Shown piece after piece: positions 7,296-16,989 of a DNA stretch of 51,227 bases (position 1 is its first letter; the number at the start of each line of letters is the position of its first letter). A model generated the notes under the pieces. It did no database searches. It worked only from the letters and a program-made list of their open reading frames with translations, and had not been told where the DNA came from. The stretch covers positions 1 through 51,227 of the forward strand of contig PIVU01000005.1 of assembly GCA_003354025.1 (NCBI GenBank). The letters are read 5' to 3'. This DNA comes from Nitrospirota bacterium. GTDB taxonomy: Bacteria > Nitrospirota > Thermodesulfovibrionia > UBA6902. A program made the translations under genes and the position numbers.

Positions 7296-10200
7296 AGATC
7301 AAAGTTGCCCAAATCCAACCCACCAATACCTGCTTCAAAGTCTAAGCTTCCACCAGTCTGAGTGCTCTTAGGATCATATGATCCGAGGAGTGCTCGGATA
7401 CCTTCTTCTCCTCTTTTTCTTGCATTATCATATTTAGATTTTGCTCCAGTTCCAGAAACTCCTCCGAGATATCCCAGAAGATATAAAATAATATCTTGTG
7501 AACGTTGATCACCTTCCAGTGCTTTTGGAATAACATCTTTATATAATATATCCCTTCCAGCTACTGTTTTTACCAATTCATTAACTTTCGCAAGTGCAGG
7601 GCCTTCAATTCCAGAACCCCATTTAAGTGTCCCTCCATGAGGTAATATTTCTGCCGCCTCAAGCACAGTATGAAAAGCTGTAGTTGCTGCTGAATCACCA
7701 TTTGCTAAACCATCCATAATAGCTCCTATTGGATTTGGCACTGGACTTTCAATATCAAGAACGTCTTCAAAAAGTAAAGCTGCTGCTGACATTCCAGCAA
7801 AATATCTCATTGTCCGTACAAGAGCTTGACCTTTTGTTACATCCGGATTTTTAATCCCAACTATCTCTTTAGCAAGAAAGTTAAGTTGTTGAATTGTAGG
7901 AGTCTGAAATCTAAAAACAGTTTTTCCTAAAACATTCATTTGTACAGGGGAAAGATCACTTGCAGCTCCACTTCCTTGCATTCTCACCATTGCTTCATCA
8001 GCTATTCTCACAGCCTGTGCTTCAGTCAATTCCCCACTTTTAACTTTTTTCCTCAATGAATTATAAGCAACTCTCCAAGAAGCTTCAGCAGGAAAATAAT
8101 CTGCAAGTCCAAGAAGATAATTACCTGCTTGGCGGCCAACCTCTCTTGCTTTCAGAATTTTATTTTGATTCAGTTGTAATTGAAATTGTTGCAAAGATGC
8201 ATCATGAGTATTTCTTCTAACAGGCAATTTTGTTGAGAGATGAATAGGTACATTCTTACGTTGGGCAATAGTTTCCATGATACCTTTAACTGTTTCAGGA
8301 AAGCCATATCTTGCATTTGTTAATAAAAGAGCAGCATTTTGTTTAATCGCTGTGCTTAATTGAAAATGTAATGTTGCTGCCGTTACATTGTTATTAATTT
8401 CAGTCAATGCATATTCAACATTACGAGGCATTTTCATATTTGAAATACCTGCAATACTGTTATTTAAAGAAGTTATAAAATTAGCCACTTCCGGATTATT
8501 TCCTCGGAGAGTGAATTCTTTTCCCGTTTGAGGATCTTTCATTTTACCCTCTACAAATTCTTTAAAAAATGCATTCACATCAGCAAGTTCTGTGAAACGG
8601 ATCATTTCATTTCCATACGTATTCAAATTCTGTAAAGGATCAGTTTCTAATTTTGTTCCTTTCCTTAATTTTCCTCGCTGAAGATGATCAAAATTTACTT
8701 GAGCTACTTGTCCAGACGCATGACGAGATTTATGTCCAGATTCTTTTCCAAAAAGTTTTTGTATAAAATTCTCATGAGTGAAGAAAGGAGTATATGTTCC
8801 ATCCATTAATTCAATAGGTTCTAATCCAACAGATTTCCTCTTTGGATTAAGTTCATTCATTACCCAATCTTTATAGATTATTTCAAGCTCTTTATTCATT
8901 GCATCATATTTGACTGGTTTTTCCTTATACTCAATTCCCATTCTTTTAAGAGCATCAAGACCATTTTTCGTCTTACCCATTGATTGCACCCAAGCATCAT
9001 AACGGTGTTTGGAATTTGAATATTTTTTCTTTAATGCAATTACTCTTGATGTAAGCTCTTTCCCTCTGTTATGAATATTCAATTCTCTTTTATTTATAAC
9101 ATGCTTCAAATTTTGTAATCCAAGAGATTCAATTGAAGTTGGAGCGGTTGTAAATCCTTTTACAATTGCCCAATCATTGAGTTCCTTCATATCTCTAATT
9201 ATTGCACCATGAGATTCAGTTAATGGCACATAAGGATTTTGATTAATGACTACTTCACCTTTAACAGGTTTCATAAAATTATCAATATTTTCAAGAGGTT
9301 GTAAAAGACCATGTTTTTCTTTCAACCTGCGTGCAATTGTACGATTTCTATACGCTTGATTAAGTAAACCAACCATTACATCTGCACCTTGTCGAGACAT
9401 TCCATTCTTCATTAAATAATCATTAGCACTCAATCCTTCAGCTTTTGCATTTGTTTCAACAGCCTTAATACTTTTCTGTTCCTTCTCTGTATATTCTTTA
9501 ATCTCTCTTCGTGGTTTGGTGATTGGAGTCTTTCGATCTTTATTAAAAAGTGCCATAACTTCAGTATGCCCTTTTTCATTGTCAACCAAATCTTTCATGA
9601 TTGATTTACCAATTTCACTTTCCTTTTCATATGGAAATTTATCTTCTTTAGGAACTGTACGACTAATTTCTTCTTTCGTCATCCCCTCACTCTTTTTTTC
9701 CAATTCAATTACTCGTTTATTGATTTCGTCATAAGACGTAATTGCTTTTTCTTCAGCAACTTTAGCAGTTTGCTCATGACGTTTGGAGATAGCTTTTTGT
9801 TTTGAATCAAATTTAACCTGTGTAACTTCATCAAGTGCAACACTTGTCGTACCTTCATTAAATTCTCCTTCATTTTTTATTCGAGCAACATCTTTTGCAG
9901 AAGGTGCTTTTGGAGGAGCTTCGTGAATTCTTGGATTGTATTCAATTCTCGGAGGAAGTTCTTGAAAACGAGCATCTTCAATTTTCCAAACAGATTGTAA
10001 CTCATTCATATGTTGCTTGAGGATATCAGCACTTGGCAATGGATCACCTCGATCAAGTAATTTCTTGGAACTCTCAAGCATATCCTCAGAAAGAATTTCC
10101 ATTTCTTTCCTGGTCTTAGCTCGTTCAATTCGAGCTTTTAATCTCGTGGCAGTAGTTTTGCCTACTTTTGCTCCATAATGAAAGATAGCAAGTTCAGTAA

Positions 10201-10807
10201 AAAAAACAGCTAAATCCCTAACAGTCGGATAACCATCTGGAACTTTCTCTCCAACCCAATGACTGATGTCTTGCACTGGTTTAAATACTTCCTGTACAAC
10301 TTCCATCCCAGCTTGTGCTCCTGGAGTTGTAACTTCTGGCAAGATACTGTATATTTTCTGTTGGAGTTCTTCCCCTTCAGCACTGGTCTCTTCCGGAGAT
10401 TTCCAAGCTGCCGCAATCTGCGCTCTCTGTTCCGGTGAAGCAATTTGATATTCTGGAGAAGCTCGAAATTTCTCAACTTTGGCATTAACCATTTTTTGAG
10501 CTCCCACATGTCCAAATCTGGCAATATAAGAAGGAAGCCAAAGAGCCATTCCTCCAACAACATTGGAACTGAATTGTAACTGAGTCTTTGCAGTATATTT
10601 AGCAATATCAAGCACACTGATTGGGTCAGTTGGATCATCTTCAAATTCAGGTGTTGGAGGTAATGTTACATCTTCTTTTTCAGGTTCCTCTGCATCATTA
10701 AAAACTTCACTATATGTAGTGGATGAAGCTTTTTCTTTAAACACTTCACTGAATCCTTTTTTAACAGGAGGAGAGTCATCTTCTTCTATATATTCTGAGA
10801 ATGTCAT
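7292..10807 (-). CDS. Large internal virion protein (1171 residues)
   Basis: This is the largest gene and the last of the virion operon. The start ATG at 10807 overlaps the previous stop (ATGA). The N-terminus has three short repeats (FSEYIEED, FSEVFKEK, YSEVFNDA, residues about 3-42), then an acidic Pro-rich linker, a helical region with a hydrophobic patch (about 75-105) and long charged helices (about 330-480). A mixed C-terminal half ends in a Gly-rich tail. Length, last position and lack of a tape-measure pattern suggest an ejected internal protein like T7 gp16. No lytic transglycosylase motif was visible to me. Confidence 0.6.
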   Translation of the reverse strand: MTFSEYIEEDDSPPVKKGFSEVFKEKASSTTYSEVFNDAEEPEKEDVTLPPTPEFEDDPTDPISVLDIAKYTAKTQLQFSSNVVGGMALWLPSYIARFGHVGAQKMVNAKVEKFRASPEYQIASPEQRAQIAAAWKSPEETSAEGEELQQKIYSILPEVTTPGAQAGMEVVQEVFKPVQDISHWVGEKVPDGYPTVRDLAVFFTELAIFHYGAKVGKTTATRLKARIERAKTRKEMEILSEDMLESSKKLLDRGDPLPSADILKQHMNELQSVWKIEDARFQELPPRIEYNPRIHEAPPKAPSAKDVARIKNEGEFNEGTTSVALDEVTQVKFDSKQKAISKRHEQTAKVAEEKAITSYDEINKRVIELEKKSEGMTKEEISRTVPKEDKFPYEKESEIGKSIMKDLVDNEKGHTEVMALFNKDRKTPITKPRREIKEYTEKEQKSIKAVETNAKAEGLSANDYLMKNGMSRQGADVMVGLLNQAYRNRTIARRLKEKHGLLQPLENIDNFMKPVKGEVVINQNPYVPLTESHGAIIRDMKELNDWAIVKGFTTAPTSIESLGLQNLKHVINKRELNIHNRGKELTSRVIALKKKYSNSKHRYDAWVQSMGKTKNGLDALKRMGIEYKEKPVKYDAMNKELEIIYKDWVMNELNPKRKSVGLEPIELMDGTYTPFFTHENFIQKLFGKESGHKSRHASGQVAQVNFDHLQRGKLRKGTKLETDPLQNLNTYGNEMIRFTELADVNAFFKEFVEGKMKDPQTGKEFTLRGNNPEVANFITSLNNSIAGISNMKMPRNVEYALTEINNNVTAATLHFQLSTAIKQNAALLLTNARYGFPETVKGIMETIAQRKNVPIHLSTKLPVRRNTHDASLQQFQLQLNQNKILKAREVGRQAGNYLLGLADYFPAEASWRVAYNSLRKKVKSGELTEAQAVRIADEAMVRMQGSGAASDLSPVQMNVLGKTVFRFQTPTIQQLNFLAKEIVGIKNPDVTKGQALVRTMRYFAGMSAAALLFEDVLDIESPVPNPIGAIMDGLANGDSAATTAFHTVLEAAEILPHGGTLKWGSGIEGPALAKVNELVKTVAGRDILYKDVIPKALEGDQRSQDIILYLLGYLGGVSGTGAKSKYDNARKRGEEGIRALLGSYDPKSTQTGGSLDFEAGIGGLDLGNFDL

Positions 10808-11649
10808 TTTTTACCTATTATCTTTCTGTACATATTAGGATACTTGAGTTCAAAATATTCTTCAGGTGTCATTCCTTCTTGTGCAGCCATATCAAGAAAA
10901 GCTGCTTTTGAAAAAGGAACTTTCTTTCCAGTCGTATCATCAATAACATGAGTAACTCTTTCATTTCGTGAATTCATATAAAATTTTGGTAAAGGAATTG
11001 CCTTCATTCCTTCTTCTATTTTATTTTTACTATCTGTAATTCCTTCAAGAAATCCACTTCCATCACTGTAAAATAGAAGATGATTCATGTTAGCATTCGC
11101 ATTAATTTCTTTAGCTATAACTTTACGTGTTTCCAATGGGAATTTATCCTTATTAAACACTGCATTAACCAATCCTAAAGTTTCTTTACTTAACGTTCTT
11201 GCATCTTTTTTTAATTCCTGTGTAAACTGTCTTTCTTCAAGTCCCAACTTTTTCTGTGCTGTTAAGTCAGACTGTGTAATTTTCTTTCCTGTTTTAGGGT
11301 CAGTGGCGAGAAGACTTTTCTCATGTTTGAACTCATCTTTTTTTTGTTTAAGTGTGTCTTCAGCAGTTTGTGCTCTCCTCAAATTTGCACCTGCATTAGT
11401 GAATGCTGGAAGTTGATGAGGTGGAACTCTATAAATCATTCCCTCATGCTCAACCTCAACAAGTGAATCCTCATACGCTTGCTTCTTCCTTTTCTGTTCC
11501 ATTAATCCCTGAATGAGACGGAATTGCTCACCACTTGCTTGTCTTTCTTGTGCTCCAAATCCTGCAATAGTTGAAGCAGGTAAACCAACAAGTGATCGTC
11601 TGGTTTCCTCTGGAGCATCAAATGCTTGTGTTAGCTTATCATCGGCCAT
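10804..11649 (-). CDS. Internal virion protein-like, 281 residues
   Basis: A helical, charged protein with coiled-coil potential around residues 90-160 (Lys/Glu/Gln-rich) and a compact C-terminal part ending in YPNMYRKIIGKK. The start codon overlaps the previous stop (TAATG). It lies between a Gln/Gly-rich protein and the 1171-residue protein, the position of internal core proteins in podoviruses. There is no membrane segment or signal peptide. Function is inferred from position only. Confidence 0.5.
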   Translation of the reverse strand: MADDKLTQAFDAPEETRRSLVGLPASTIAGFGAQERQASGEQFRLIQGLMEQKRKKQAYEDSLVEVEHEGMIYRVPPHQLPAFTNAGANLRRAQTAEDTLKQKKDEFKHEKSLLATDPKTGKKITQSDLTAQKKLGLEERQFTQELKKDARTLSKETLGLVNAVFNKDKFPLETRKVIAKEINANANMNHLLFYSDGSGFLEGITDSKNKIEEGMKAIPLPKFYMNSRNERVTHVIDDTTGKKVPFSKAAFLDMAAQEGMTPEEYFELKYPNMYRKIIGKK

Positions 11650-12194
11650 TATCGTCCTCCTATTGGAGTGCCTGTAATCCCAAGCTCTCTTGCAATATCA
11701 GCTGGAGTTTTCTGTCTCTGAGAAGCATTCTGACCAAGTCCTTTTGAAAATCCTTCATTGGATAAACCTTGTGAACTTAAATTTCCAAGAAAGTCAAAAT
11801 CTTGAGAAAGTGGTTGGTTTCCAAATGTTGACTGGCTTCCAAGAATATTGCCCAAACTTTGTGATACATTAGGCAAACTTCCAGCATCTCCATTAAGTTT
11901 AAATTCCAAACCATTTTCACCTTGGGTGAATGACGCACTGGTTGCTCCGGGTTGACCTTTTGCAGTTAACCCTCCAATTAGATTGCTGAATTGATTTCCT
12001 GAACCCTGATTTCTTTGTATGTCAAGTACCTGTTGTTGATATTCTTCTTGCCTCTTCCTCAAGTCGTCTGCTTTCTTCTCAGCTAAAGAACTCTGTCCGA
12101 GAAATGTTCCAACTCCTGCAAATGGATTATCTGGAGCAAGTCGACTTCCTATCATATCTGCTACTATTGCAAATTGTTCTACACTTAATGCCAT
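11649..12194 (-). CDS. Gln/Gly/Ser-rich virion-operon protein, 181 residues
   Basis: After a short N-terminal helix (residues 1-35, MALSVEQFAIVADMIG) comes a charged helix (38-62) and then a low-complexity region rich in Gly, Gln, Ser, Asn and Leu (64-165). Such composition is common in internal or tail-associated podovirus proteins. GGGGGGATG precedes the start region. It overlaps the next gene by one base. No specific family recognised. Confidence 0.5.
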   Translation of the reverse strand: MALSVEQFAIVADMIGSRLAPDNPFAGVGTFLGQSSLAEKKADDLRKRQEEYQQQVLDIQRNQGSGNQFSNLIGGLTAKGQPGATSASFTQGENGLEFKLNGDAGSLPNVSQSLGNILGSQSTFGNQPLSQDFDFLGNLSSQGLSNEGFSKGLGQNASQRQKTPADIARELGITGTPIGGR

Positions 12195-12209
12195 ATCATC
12201 CCCCTTTGA

Positions 12210-13316
12210 TTAAAACAAACCTCCAGCAAGTCCTGCTAATGCACCAACACCAGCTCCAATTCCAGTACCTATACCTGGTACAGCAGATCCTATCATTGCT
12301 CCTGCTGCTGCTCCACTCAATGCACCACCAAGTGCATTCCCGATATTATTATTTTTTGCCGGAGCACTCACTGCTGAACCTGCAATACTTCCAAGCAAAT
12401 TTCCTGCATTGGTATATTGTTCAAGTGCCCACTTTCCCGAAGCGTCTCCATAAGTAGCATTCTGTACATTTTCTTGATGTGTTGCTACCATGTGCATTCT
12501 CTCAAGTTCAATCCGATAATGTGCAAGTGCCTTATACGATTCCCTATATCTATTATAAACTTCCAATTCATCTCTTGTTCCTTGAAGAACATTCGCCTCT
12601 TGCTCATTCACAATTGCATGATATTTGAGAACAAAGGAACTTTGTAATTCTTCCCACTTCATTTTAAGCTCATCAAAGCTGATAACAGTTTGCTGATATA
12701 ACAACTTAGTCTTGTCAAATTCATTCTTCAAACCTTCCAAATCAAGCTTCTTCTGCTCATTTTGATAATACATATCAGCACTGAACTTCGCCACCTCTCG
12801 TGTTCTATCTGCTTCAATCATCGCAGCTCCAATTGAATAACTCGAACTGGCAACTGCATTAACATTTTGTTGTCCTCTTGAATAACGAGGAAGGACTTTG
12901 TTCGTAATTTCAGAATCAAGAATATCACTAAAAGCATCAACTCGATTCTCAATATTATCATCTGAAAACAAATCCGTATCAAGGGTAGATAAAATACCAG
13001 TTTCAATAGAGGTTAAAAAGTCTACAAATGTATAACTTTCAACATCAGTTAATGCTGCTCCAACAAGTAGATGAACTCCATCCCACTCTCCTGTATGAGA
13101 AGTTGCTATCTTCTGCTCGTAAGTGGTAAGAGCAGAAGACATTGTTGAAAGCTCTGTTGTAGGATCATATGCAAGCAGACCTGAATATGGATTTTGTCCT
13201 TGTGCTGTACCAACACGAAAAACTATCTCATCTAACCAAGTTTCATGTACTGTTTTCATGTATCCAGGATAATCAACCTCTCCACTTGAACTTCCACCAC
13301 CACCACCTTTACTCAT
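12210..13316 (-). CDS. Internal virion protein with Gly/Ala membrane-active C-terminus
   Basis: The 368-residue protein begins MSKGGGGGSSSGEVDYPGYM, has long amphipathic helices in the middle (about 150-290) and ends in a Gly/Ala-rich hydrophobic stretch with small-residue repeats (about 320-368). This pattern recalls podovirus ejection proteins such as T7 gp14, which insert into the host envelope. AAAGGAGGG precedes the start. It is the first of a likely set of ejection proteins (this one, 181, 281 and 1171 residues). Confidence 0.55.
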   Translation of the reverse strand: MSKGGGGGSSSGEVDYPGYMKTVHETWLDEIVFRVGTAQGQNPYSGLLAYDPTTELSTMSSALTTYEQKIATSHTGEWDGVHLLVGAALTDVESYTFVDFLTSIETGILSTLDTDLFSDDNIENRVDAFSDILDSEITNKVLPRYSRGQQNVNAVASSSYSIGAAMIEADRTREVAKFSADMYYQNEQKKLDLEGLKNEFDKTKLLYQQTVISFDELKMKWEELQSSFVLKYHAIVNEQEANVLQGTRDELEVYNRYRESYKALAHYRIELERMHMVATHQENVQNATYGDASGKWALEQYTNAGNLLGSIAGSAVSAPAKNNNIGNALGGALSGAAAGAMIGSAVPGIGTGIGAGVGALAGLAGGLF

Positions 13317-13327
13317 ATTGCCCTCCT

Positions 13328-13747
13328 TTAGAAACTTATCTGGTAATACTTTGTTTTAGCTTGAACATTAAATTTCTTTGCATAAGACTCAATCACAGGA
13401 TTATCAGTGTAGAAATCGAGCTTATAACAATTACTTTTTTCCGCAAATAACCTGATTGTCTCTATAGCTTCAGCATATGCACTTTCTTCTAATTTATTAG
13501 GTGCATACAAGGCCATAATTGTTATAACTTTTGACGCAATAATATCATTGTTAGATATCTTCGTAATAGCAAGAGCATTGATATCATTCCCCTCATGAGA
13601 TATCCAAGCTTGGGCATGACCAGTGAGAAGACTTTGAATTATAGAACTCACTCCTCTTTGCTCACAATCCGGAATCGCTTCTGCAATTGCATCTCGAATG
13701 AGTTGTTCATACAAATGTATCTTCTGATCCATGATTTTACTAAGCAC
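13328..13747 (-). CDS. GNAT-like small protein in virion operon
   Basis: A 139-residue protein. GTG at 13747 has AAGGGGA eight bases upstream; ATG at 13732 is an alternative. The pattern recalls an N-acetyltransferase fold: a central strand pair (AWISHEG, ALAITKIS), helix SAYAEAIETIRLFAEK, strand CYKLDFYTD, then PVIESYAKKFNV and KYYQISF. The acetyl-CoA loop is not obvious. From memory, GNAT-like genes do occur among podovirus tail genes. It could be a structural relative without enzyme activity. Confidence 0.5.
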   Translation of the reverse strand: MLSKIMDQKIHLYEQLIRDAIAEAIPDCEQRGVSSIIQSLLTGHAQAWISHEGNDINALAITKISNNDIIASKVITIMALYAPNKLEESAYAEAIETIRLFAEKSNCYKLDFYTDNPVIESYAKKFNVQAKTKYYQISF

Positions 13748-15035
13748 TGATTCGTCCCCTTATGTTATGTTTATCAGAAAATTTAATTTTCGTCCGAATG
13801 TTATTAAGTGAAAATTCTCCATCACTATCATATGTTGCTTGCATCTTCAATTTGAATTCTCTTCCTGTTATCTTCTGTGTAAAGATCCCCCTCTCATTGA
13901 GAGTGACATAGTCAAGATCGATAAAATCCCCCTTATATTCATACTTGGTACTAAGTGCAGCAGTTAATGTGATATCAGTTGAGGTTGAATAATTAGCTCC
14001 AAACTCAACACTCTCAACTGTCTTCATACTCTGATTACCAACATCAAATTCAGTAGTAGCAAGTCGAATTTTTGTATCAGCATTTGCTTTCGTAATTCCA
14101 GCAAGAGTTCCCTTAAACACTCCAATACTTGTCATGCATTGATGAGTGGAGTAAAGTCCTCCTTCGCTCAAGATAAATGCAAGAGTACCATCAGAAATAT
14201 AAAATCTCCTATAAACCGGTTCATATTTAACAATAATACGATCATTTGTGAGAGTTTCAAGATGTTTCCTGTATCCAAGTTTCTTCACCCCTTCCTCAGT
14301 ACTGAGCCAAAAATCATTCTGATTCGATATAAATCCATGAATAAGTTCATCTCCGGCACAAGCATTCTCGTTTATAATTCCCATTCCTCCATGAGGACGT
14401 CTTCCAAAGCTATTCTCAGTAGGAACGAGATCAAGAATTCCTCTATCACCATAAACTCGAACAGCATTCCCAATTGGAAGAACCTTATACACCTTCCCAT
14501 GACCATTTTCATCCCATGGCATTTTCATAGCTCCAGCAGTTTTGTCCTGTCCATCACCATATCTACAATCATTTGTTCCAATCCCACTCCAAGCAACTGA
14601 GCATTCTCCGAGACCAAGCCAAGGTTTAACATTTGATGACAACCCTCCAATGATTGCTTGCTGCCTGAAATTACAGACTGTCCTTCCATATGGCATAATG
14701 TTTGCATTTACCGGATAAACAGTCTCAGTTGACAAACTCGTACCCATCTGTCTTTGCATCATCTTATACCAAGGAACTGTTCCATTAAGACCACTCGCAG
14801 CAATAATGTAATATGGCCCGAATGACGCAACATCAACGTTGAGTATCCGAGCCACAGGGCCAATTCTTCCCTTCTCTCCAACTGAATACCAATCATCACC
14901 ATTACAATAGAGTTCGTAGACCTTGAGGTCTGTGCCATCAAGTGCAATTCCAACAATATAATTTTCAGTAAAGTGAATCTGTGGCCATGGCCAATCAGTC
15001 CCAACTGTCCAATCTCCATTCCCAACTATTGTCAT
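13740..15035 (-). CDS. Nozzle or tail-hub-like beta-rich virion protein
   Basis: A 431-residue beta-rich protein with repeated strand-turn-strand segments and many Gly/Asp turns, which fits a beta-propeller or nozzle fold (compare T7 gp12 or P22 gp10 by position and size). It begins MTIVGNGDWTVGTDWPWPQ. The last 100 residues look like a separate beta-sandwich. The start overlaps the previous stop (TAATG at 15035). It lies between a repeat fibre and the ejection-type proteins, which supports a tail-tube or nozzle role; no direct family match was recognised. Confidence 0.5.
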   Translation of the reverse strand: MTIVGNGDWTVGTDWPWPQIHFTENYIVGIALDGTDLKVYELYCNGDDWYSVGEKGRIGPVARILNVDVASFGPYYIIAASGLNGTVPWYKMMQRQMGTSLSTETVYPVNANIMPYGRTVCNFRQQAIIGGLSSNVKPWLGLGECSVAWSGIGTNDCRYGDGQDKTAGAMKMPWDENGHGKVYKVLPIGNAVRVYGDRGILDLVPTENSFGRRPHGGMGIINENACAGDELIHGFISNQNDFWLSTEEGVKKLGYRKHLETLTNDRIIVKYEPVYRRFYISDGTLAFILSEGGLYSTHQCMTSIGVFKGTLAGITKANADTKIRLATTEFDVGNQSMKTVESVEFGANYSTSTDITLTAALSTKYEYKGDFIDLDYVTLNERGIFTQKITGREFKLKMQATYDSDGEFSLNNIRTKIKFSDKHNIRGRISA

Positions 15036-16279
15036 TATGGTATTTCCGTTGTTGAATATGTATAAAAAGCTAAAATATGATAGTTTCCATTTGCAGGATC
15101 AATAGCTCCAGCAGTGTGGTTATAACGTTTTATATTAATCACATTTGCAGTACACCAAGCAGTGGTGATAAGATCATCTGGCTCATTTGGAACTGCAATA
15201 AGAACTTGTGTATATGTACTGACACCTGTCCAAGCTATCGCTGTAGTTTGGTAAGATCCAGCTGCAATTGACGGACAATCCCATGTTGTGAAAGCTTGAT
15301 AAGAATTGGTACATACTTGATTAATCTCCGCAGCAGTTGTTAGAATCCCATCTAAAGCAAAATTAATTTCACTCGCAGTAGCAGTCAAACCAGAAAGAAG
15401 ATTAAGCTCTGTAGCCATTTCCTGAGTGACAGTATCACATACCCAATTGATCTCAGCACTTGATGCAGTCAGACCGGATAGGAGATTGAACTCTGTTGCC
15501 ATGGCTTGAGTGACATTATCAGCAACATAATTGATTTCGGTATCAGTTGCAAGTAACCCATTAACAGAGGCTAAAAGCTCAGGAACAACATCAACATTTA
15601 TCCCATCACAGACGTTATTAATCTCAGTAGACGTTGCAAGCATTCCATCAAGCAAAGCAAGCTCATCAGTTACATCAACTGCAACATTATTACAAACGTT
15701 ATTTACCTCAGCAGCAGAAGCAAGAATCCCATCAGCTATCCAGTTGATCTCAGTGTCAGTAGCAGTCAGACCCAACACACTATCCATGAGCTCAGTTGCA
15801 ATCGGAGAACTAACTCCATCACATACATTGTTGATCTCAGTGTCAGTCGCTAACAACCCATCAACACTCGCAAGAAGCTCCGGTACAACATTGACATTGA
15901 CTCCGTCAGCAACAAGATTGACCTCTGCCGCAGTAGCTGTGATTCCATCTGCTATTCGATTAATCTCTGCTACACTCGCAGTGTATTCAGATGCTGAGTT
16001 TTGTAATAGCCATCTCTTCGTGCCAGGATTTGAATCAGGTGCAATGATATCAGGAGAACTTTCTGCACTTCCATCAGTTGCATCAAGGAAGTAGACGTAG
16101 TAAGACGTGGATGTTATAACAATTGCAGTATAACCATTAGCTAAGTCATCTCCATCAATCCCATCAAGATCAGAAGTAGCTCCCCCAGTCAATCCTCTTT
16201 TGGTATATGTAAATCCTGTAGCGAAGCAATTGACAGTTAACAACAAAATCAACAGCATAGCAATAAATAATTTCTTCAT
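15035..16279 (-). CDS. Signal-peptide-bearing repeat fibre protein
   Basis: The 414-residue protein begins with a textbook Sec signal peptide (MKKLFIAMLLILLLTVNCFA, cleavage likely after A20). After a short beta region come about ten degenerate repeats of 16-19 residues (patterns LLATDTEINNVCDG, LLSGLTASSAEINWVCD; about residues 95-330), often with a Cys. Such LDG/TA-EIN repeats are typical of phage fibre shafts. The C-terminal 80 residues (from about TTWDCPS) form a beta head. AGGAGG precedes the start. A secreted fibre in a virion operon is unusual. Confidence 0.65.
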   Translation of the reverse strand: MKKLFIAMLLILLLTVNCFATGFTYTKRGLTGGATSDLDGIDGDDLANGYTAIVITSTSYYVYFLDATDGSAESSPDIIAPDSNPGTKRWLLQNSASEYTASVAEINRIADGITATAAEVNLVADGVNVNVVPELLASVDGLLATDTEINNVCDGVSSPIATELMDSVLGLTATDTEINWIADGILASAAEVNNVCNNVAVDVTDELALLDGMLATSTEINNVCDGINVDVVPELLASVNGLLATDTEINYVADNVTQAMATEFNLLSGLTASSAEINWVCDTVTQEMATELNLLSGLTATASEINFALDGILTTAAEINQVCTNSYQAFTTWDCPSIAAGSYQTTAIAWTGVSTYTQVLIAVPNEPDDLITTAWCTANVINIKRYNHTAGAIDPANGNYHILAFYTYSTTEIP

Positions 16280-16288
16280 CCCATCCTC

Positions 16289-16555
16289 CTATTCATCAAT
16301 CCAAATATCATTTTGATCATTTTTCCACTCATCACCCTGATCATCTTTCCATTCGAAGAAATCATCTTCAGAACTCTCTCCACCCCAGGTTATCCCAGTA
16401 GCATTAAGATCTGTCACGAGTTGATGGACTTTGTAATCCCCATCAATTGGCTCCAGATTGTGACATTCCTCCAACCCTGGAGATTTCTTATTCACTCCAA
16501 GGGCAGCATAGAGACCAGCGAAGATTTCCTTTAAATCAAAATCAAATTCTTTCAT
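16289..16555 (-). CDS. Small acidic virion-operon protein, 88 residues
   Basis: A very acidic, Trp-containing protein whose end repeats W-x-D-D-Q style units (FFEWKDDQGDEWKNDQND, then IWIDE). Its ATG overlaps the previous stop (ATGA). Such W/D-rich ends may form short beta repeats on a larger partner. No family recognised; neighbours are the fibre gene and a 145-residue protein. Confidence 0.6.
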   Translation of the reverse strand: MKEFDFDLKEIFAGLYAALGVNKKSPGLEECHNLEPIDGDYKVHQLVTDLNATGITWGGESSEDDFFEWKDDQGDEWKNDQNDIWIDE

Positions 16556-16989
16556 ACTCCCACTTCCTGAAGTAAATTTACACTAATGTTTTCAATATTA
16601 TTTTTTCCATATGTGCAAATGATTTGTATTTGATCTCCATCATCAATTAAATAATTTAAATTCCGGATTAATGGAGACTCTTCAACTTTAATTTCCAACT
16701 TCTGTATTGATTTCCCAATAAGCTTAACCTCAAAAGTCGTAGATTGCTCAGTATCAATCAGATCAAAATGCAGACATCCTCGAATGAGCTTTCCTTTGAA
16801 ACAAGAAAACCGAGCAATTTCACCACTATCTAAAGGAATAGAACAAGAAGAATTCATAGACATCAATTTTTTTGGAATCATCGTAGCCATTAAACTATCA
16901 ATTCTCATCACATTCTGCTTCTGAATCTTATCAAGTGCTCTTATCTGACTATCAAATTTAGCTTGGCTCGTCGATTTGATTAACTCCAT
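16552..16989 (-). CDS. Unknown virion-operon protein, 145 residues
   Basis: A helical N-terminus (1-40) is followed by a beta-rich body with alternating hydrophobics (about 50-145), resembling a small coat or adaptor domain with an N-terminal helix. The start lies inside the connector gene (32-base overlap) and has GAGGAAAA upstream. Function unknown; a trimeric fibre-attachment or adaptor role would fit the shape. Confidence 0.55.
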   Translation of the reverse strand: MELIKSTSQAKFDSQIRALDKIQKQNVMRIDSLMATMIPKKLMSMNSSCSIPLDSGEIARFSCFKGKLIRGCLHFDLIDTEQSTTFEVKLIGKSIQKLEIKVEESPLIRNLNYLIDDGDQIQIICTYGKNNIENISVNLLQEVGV

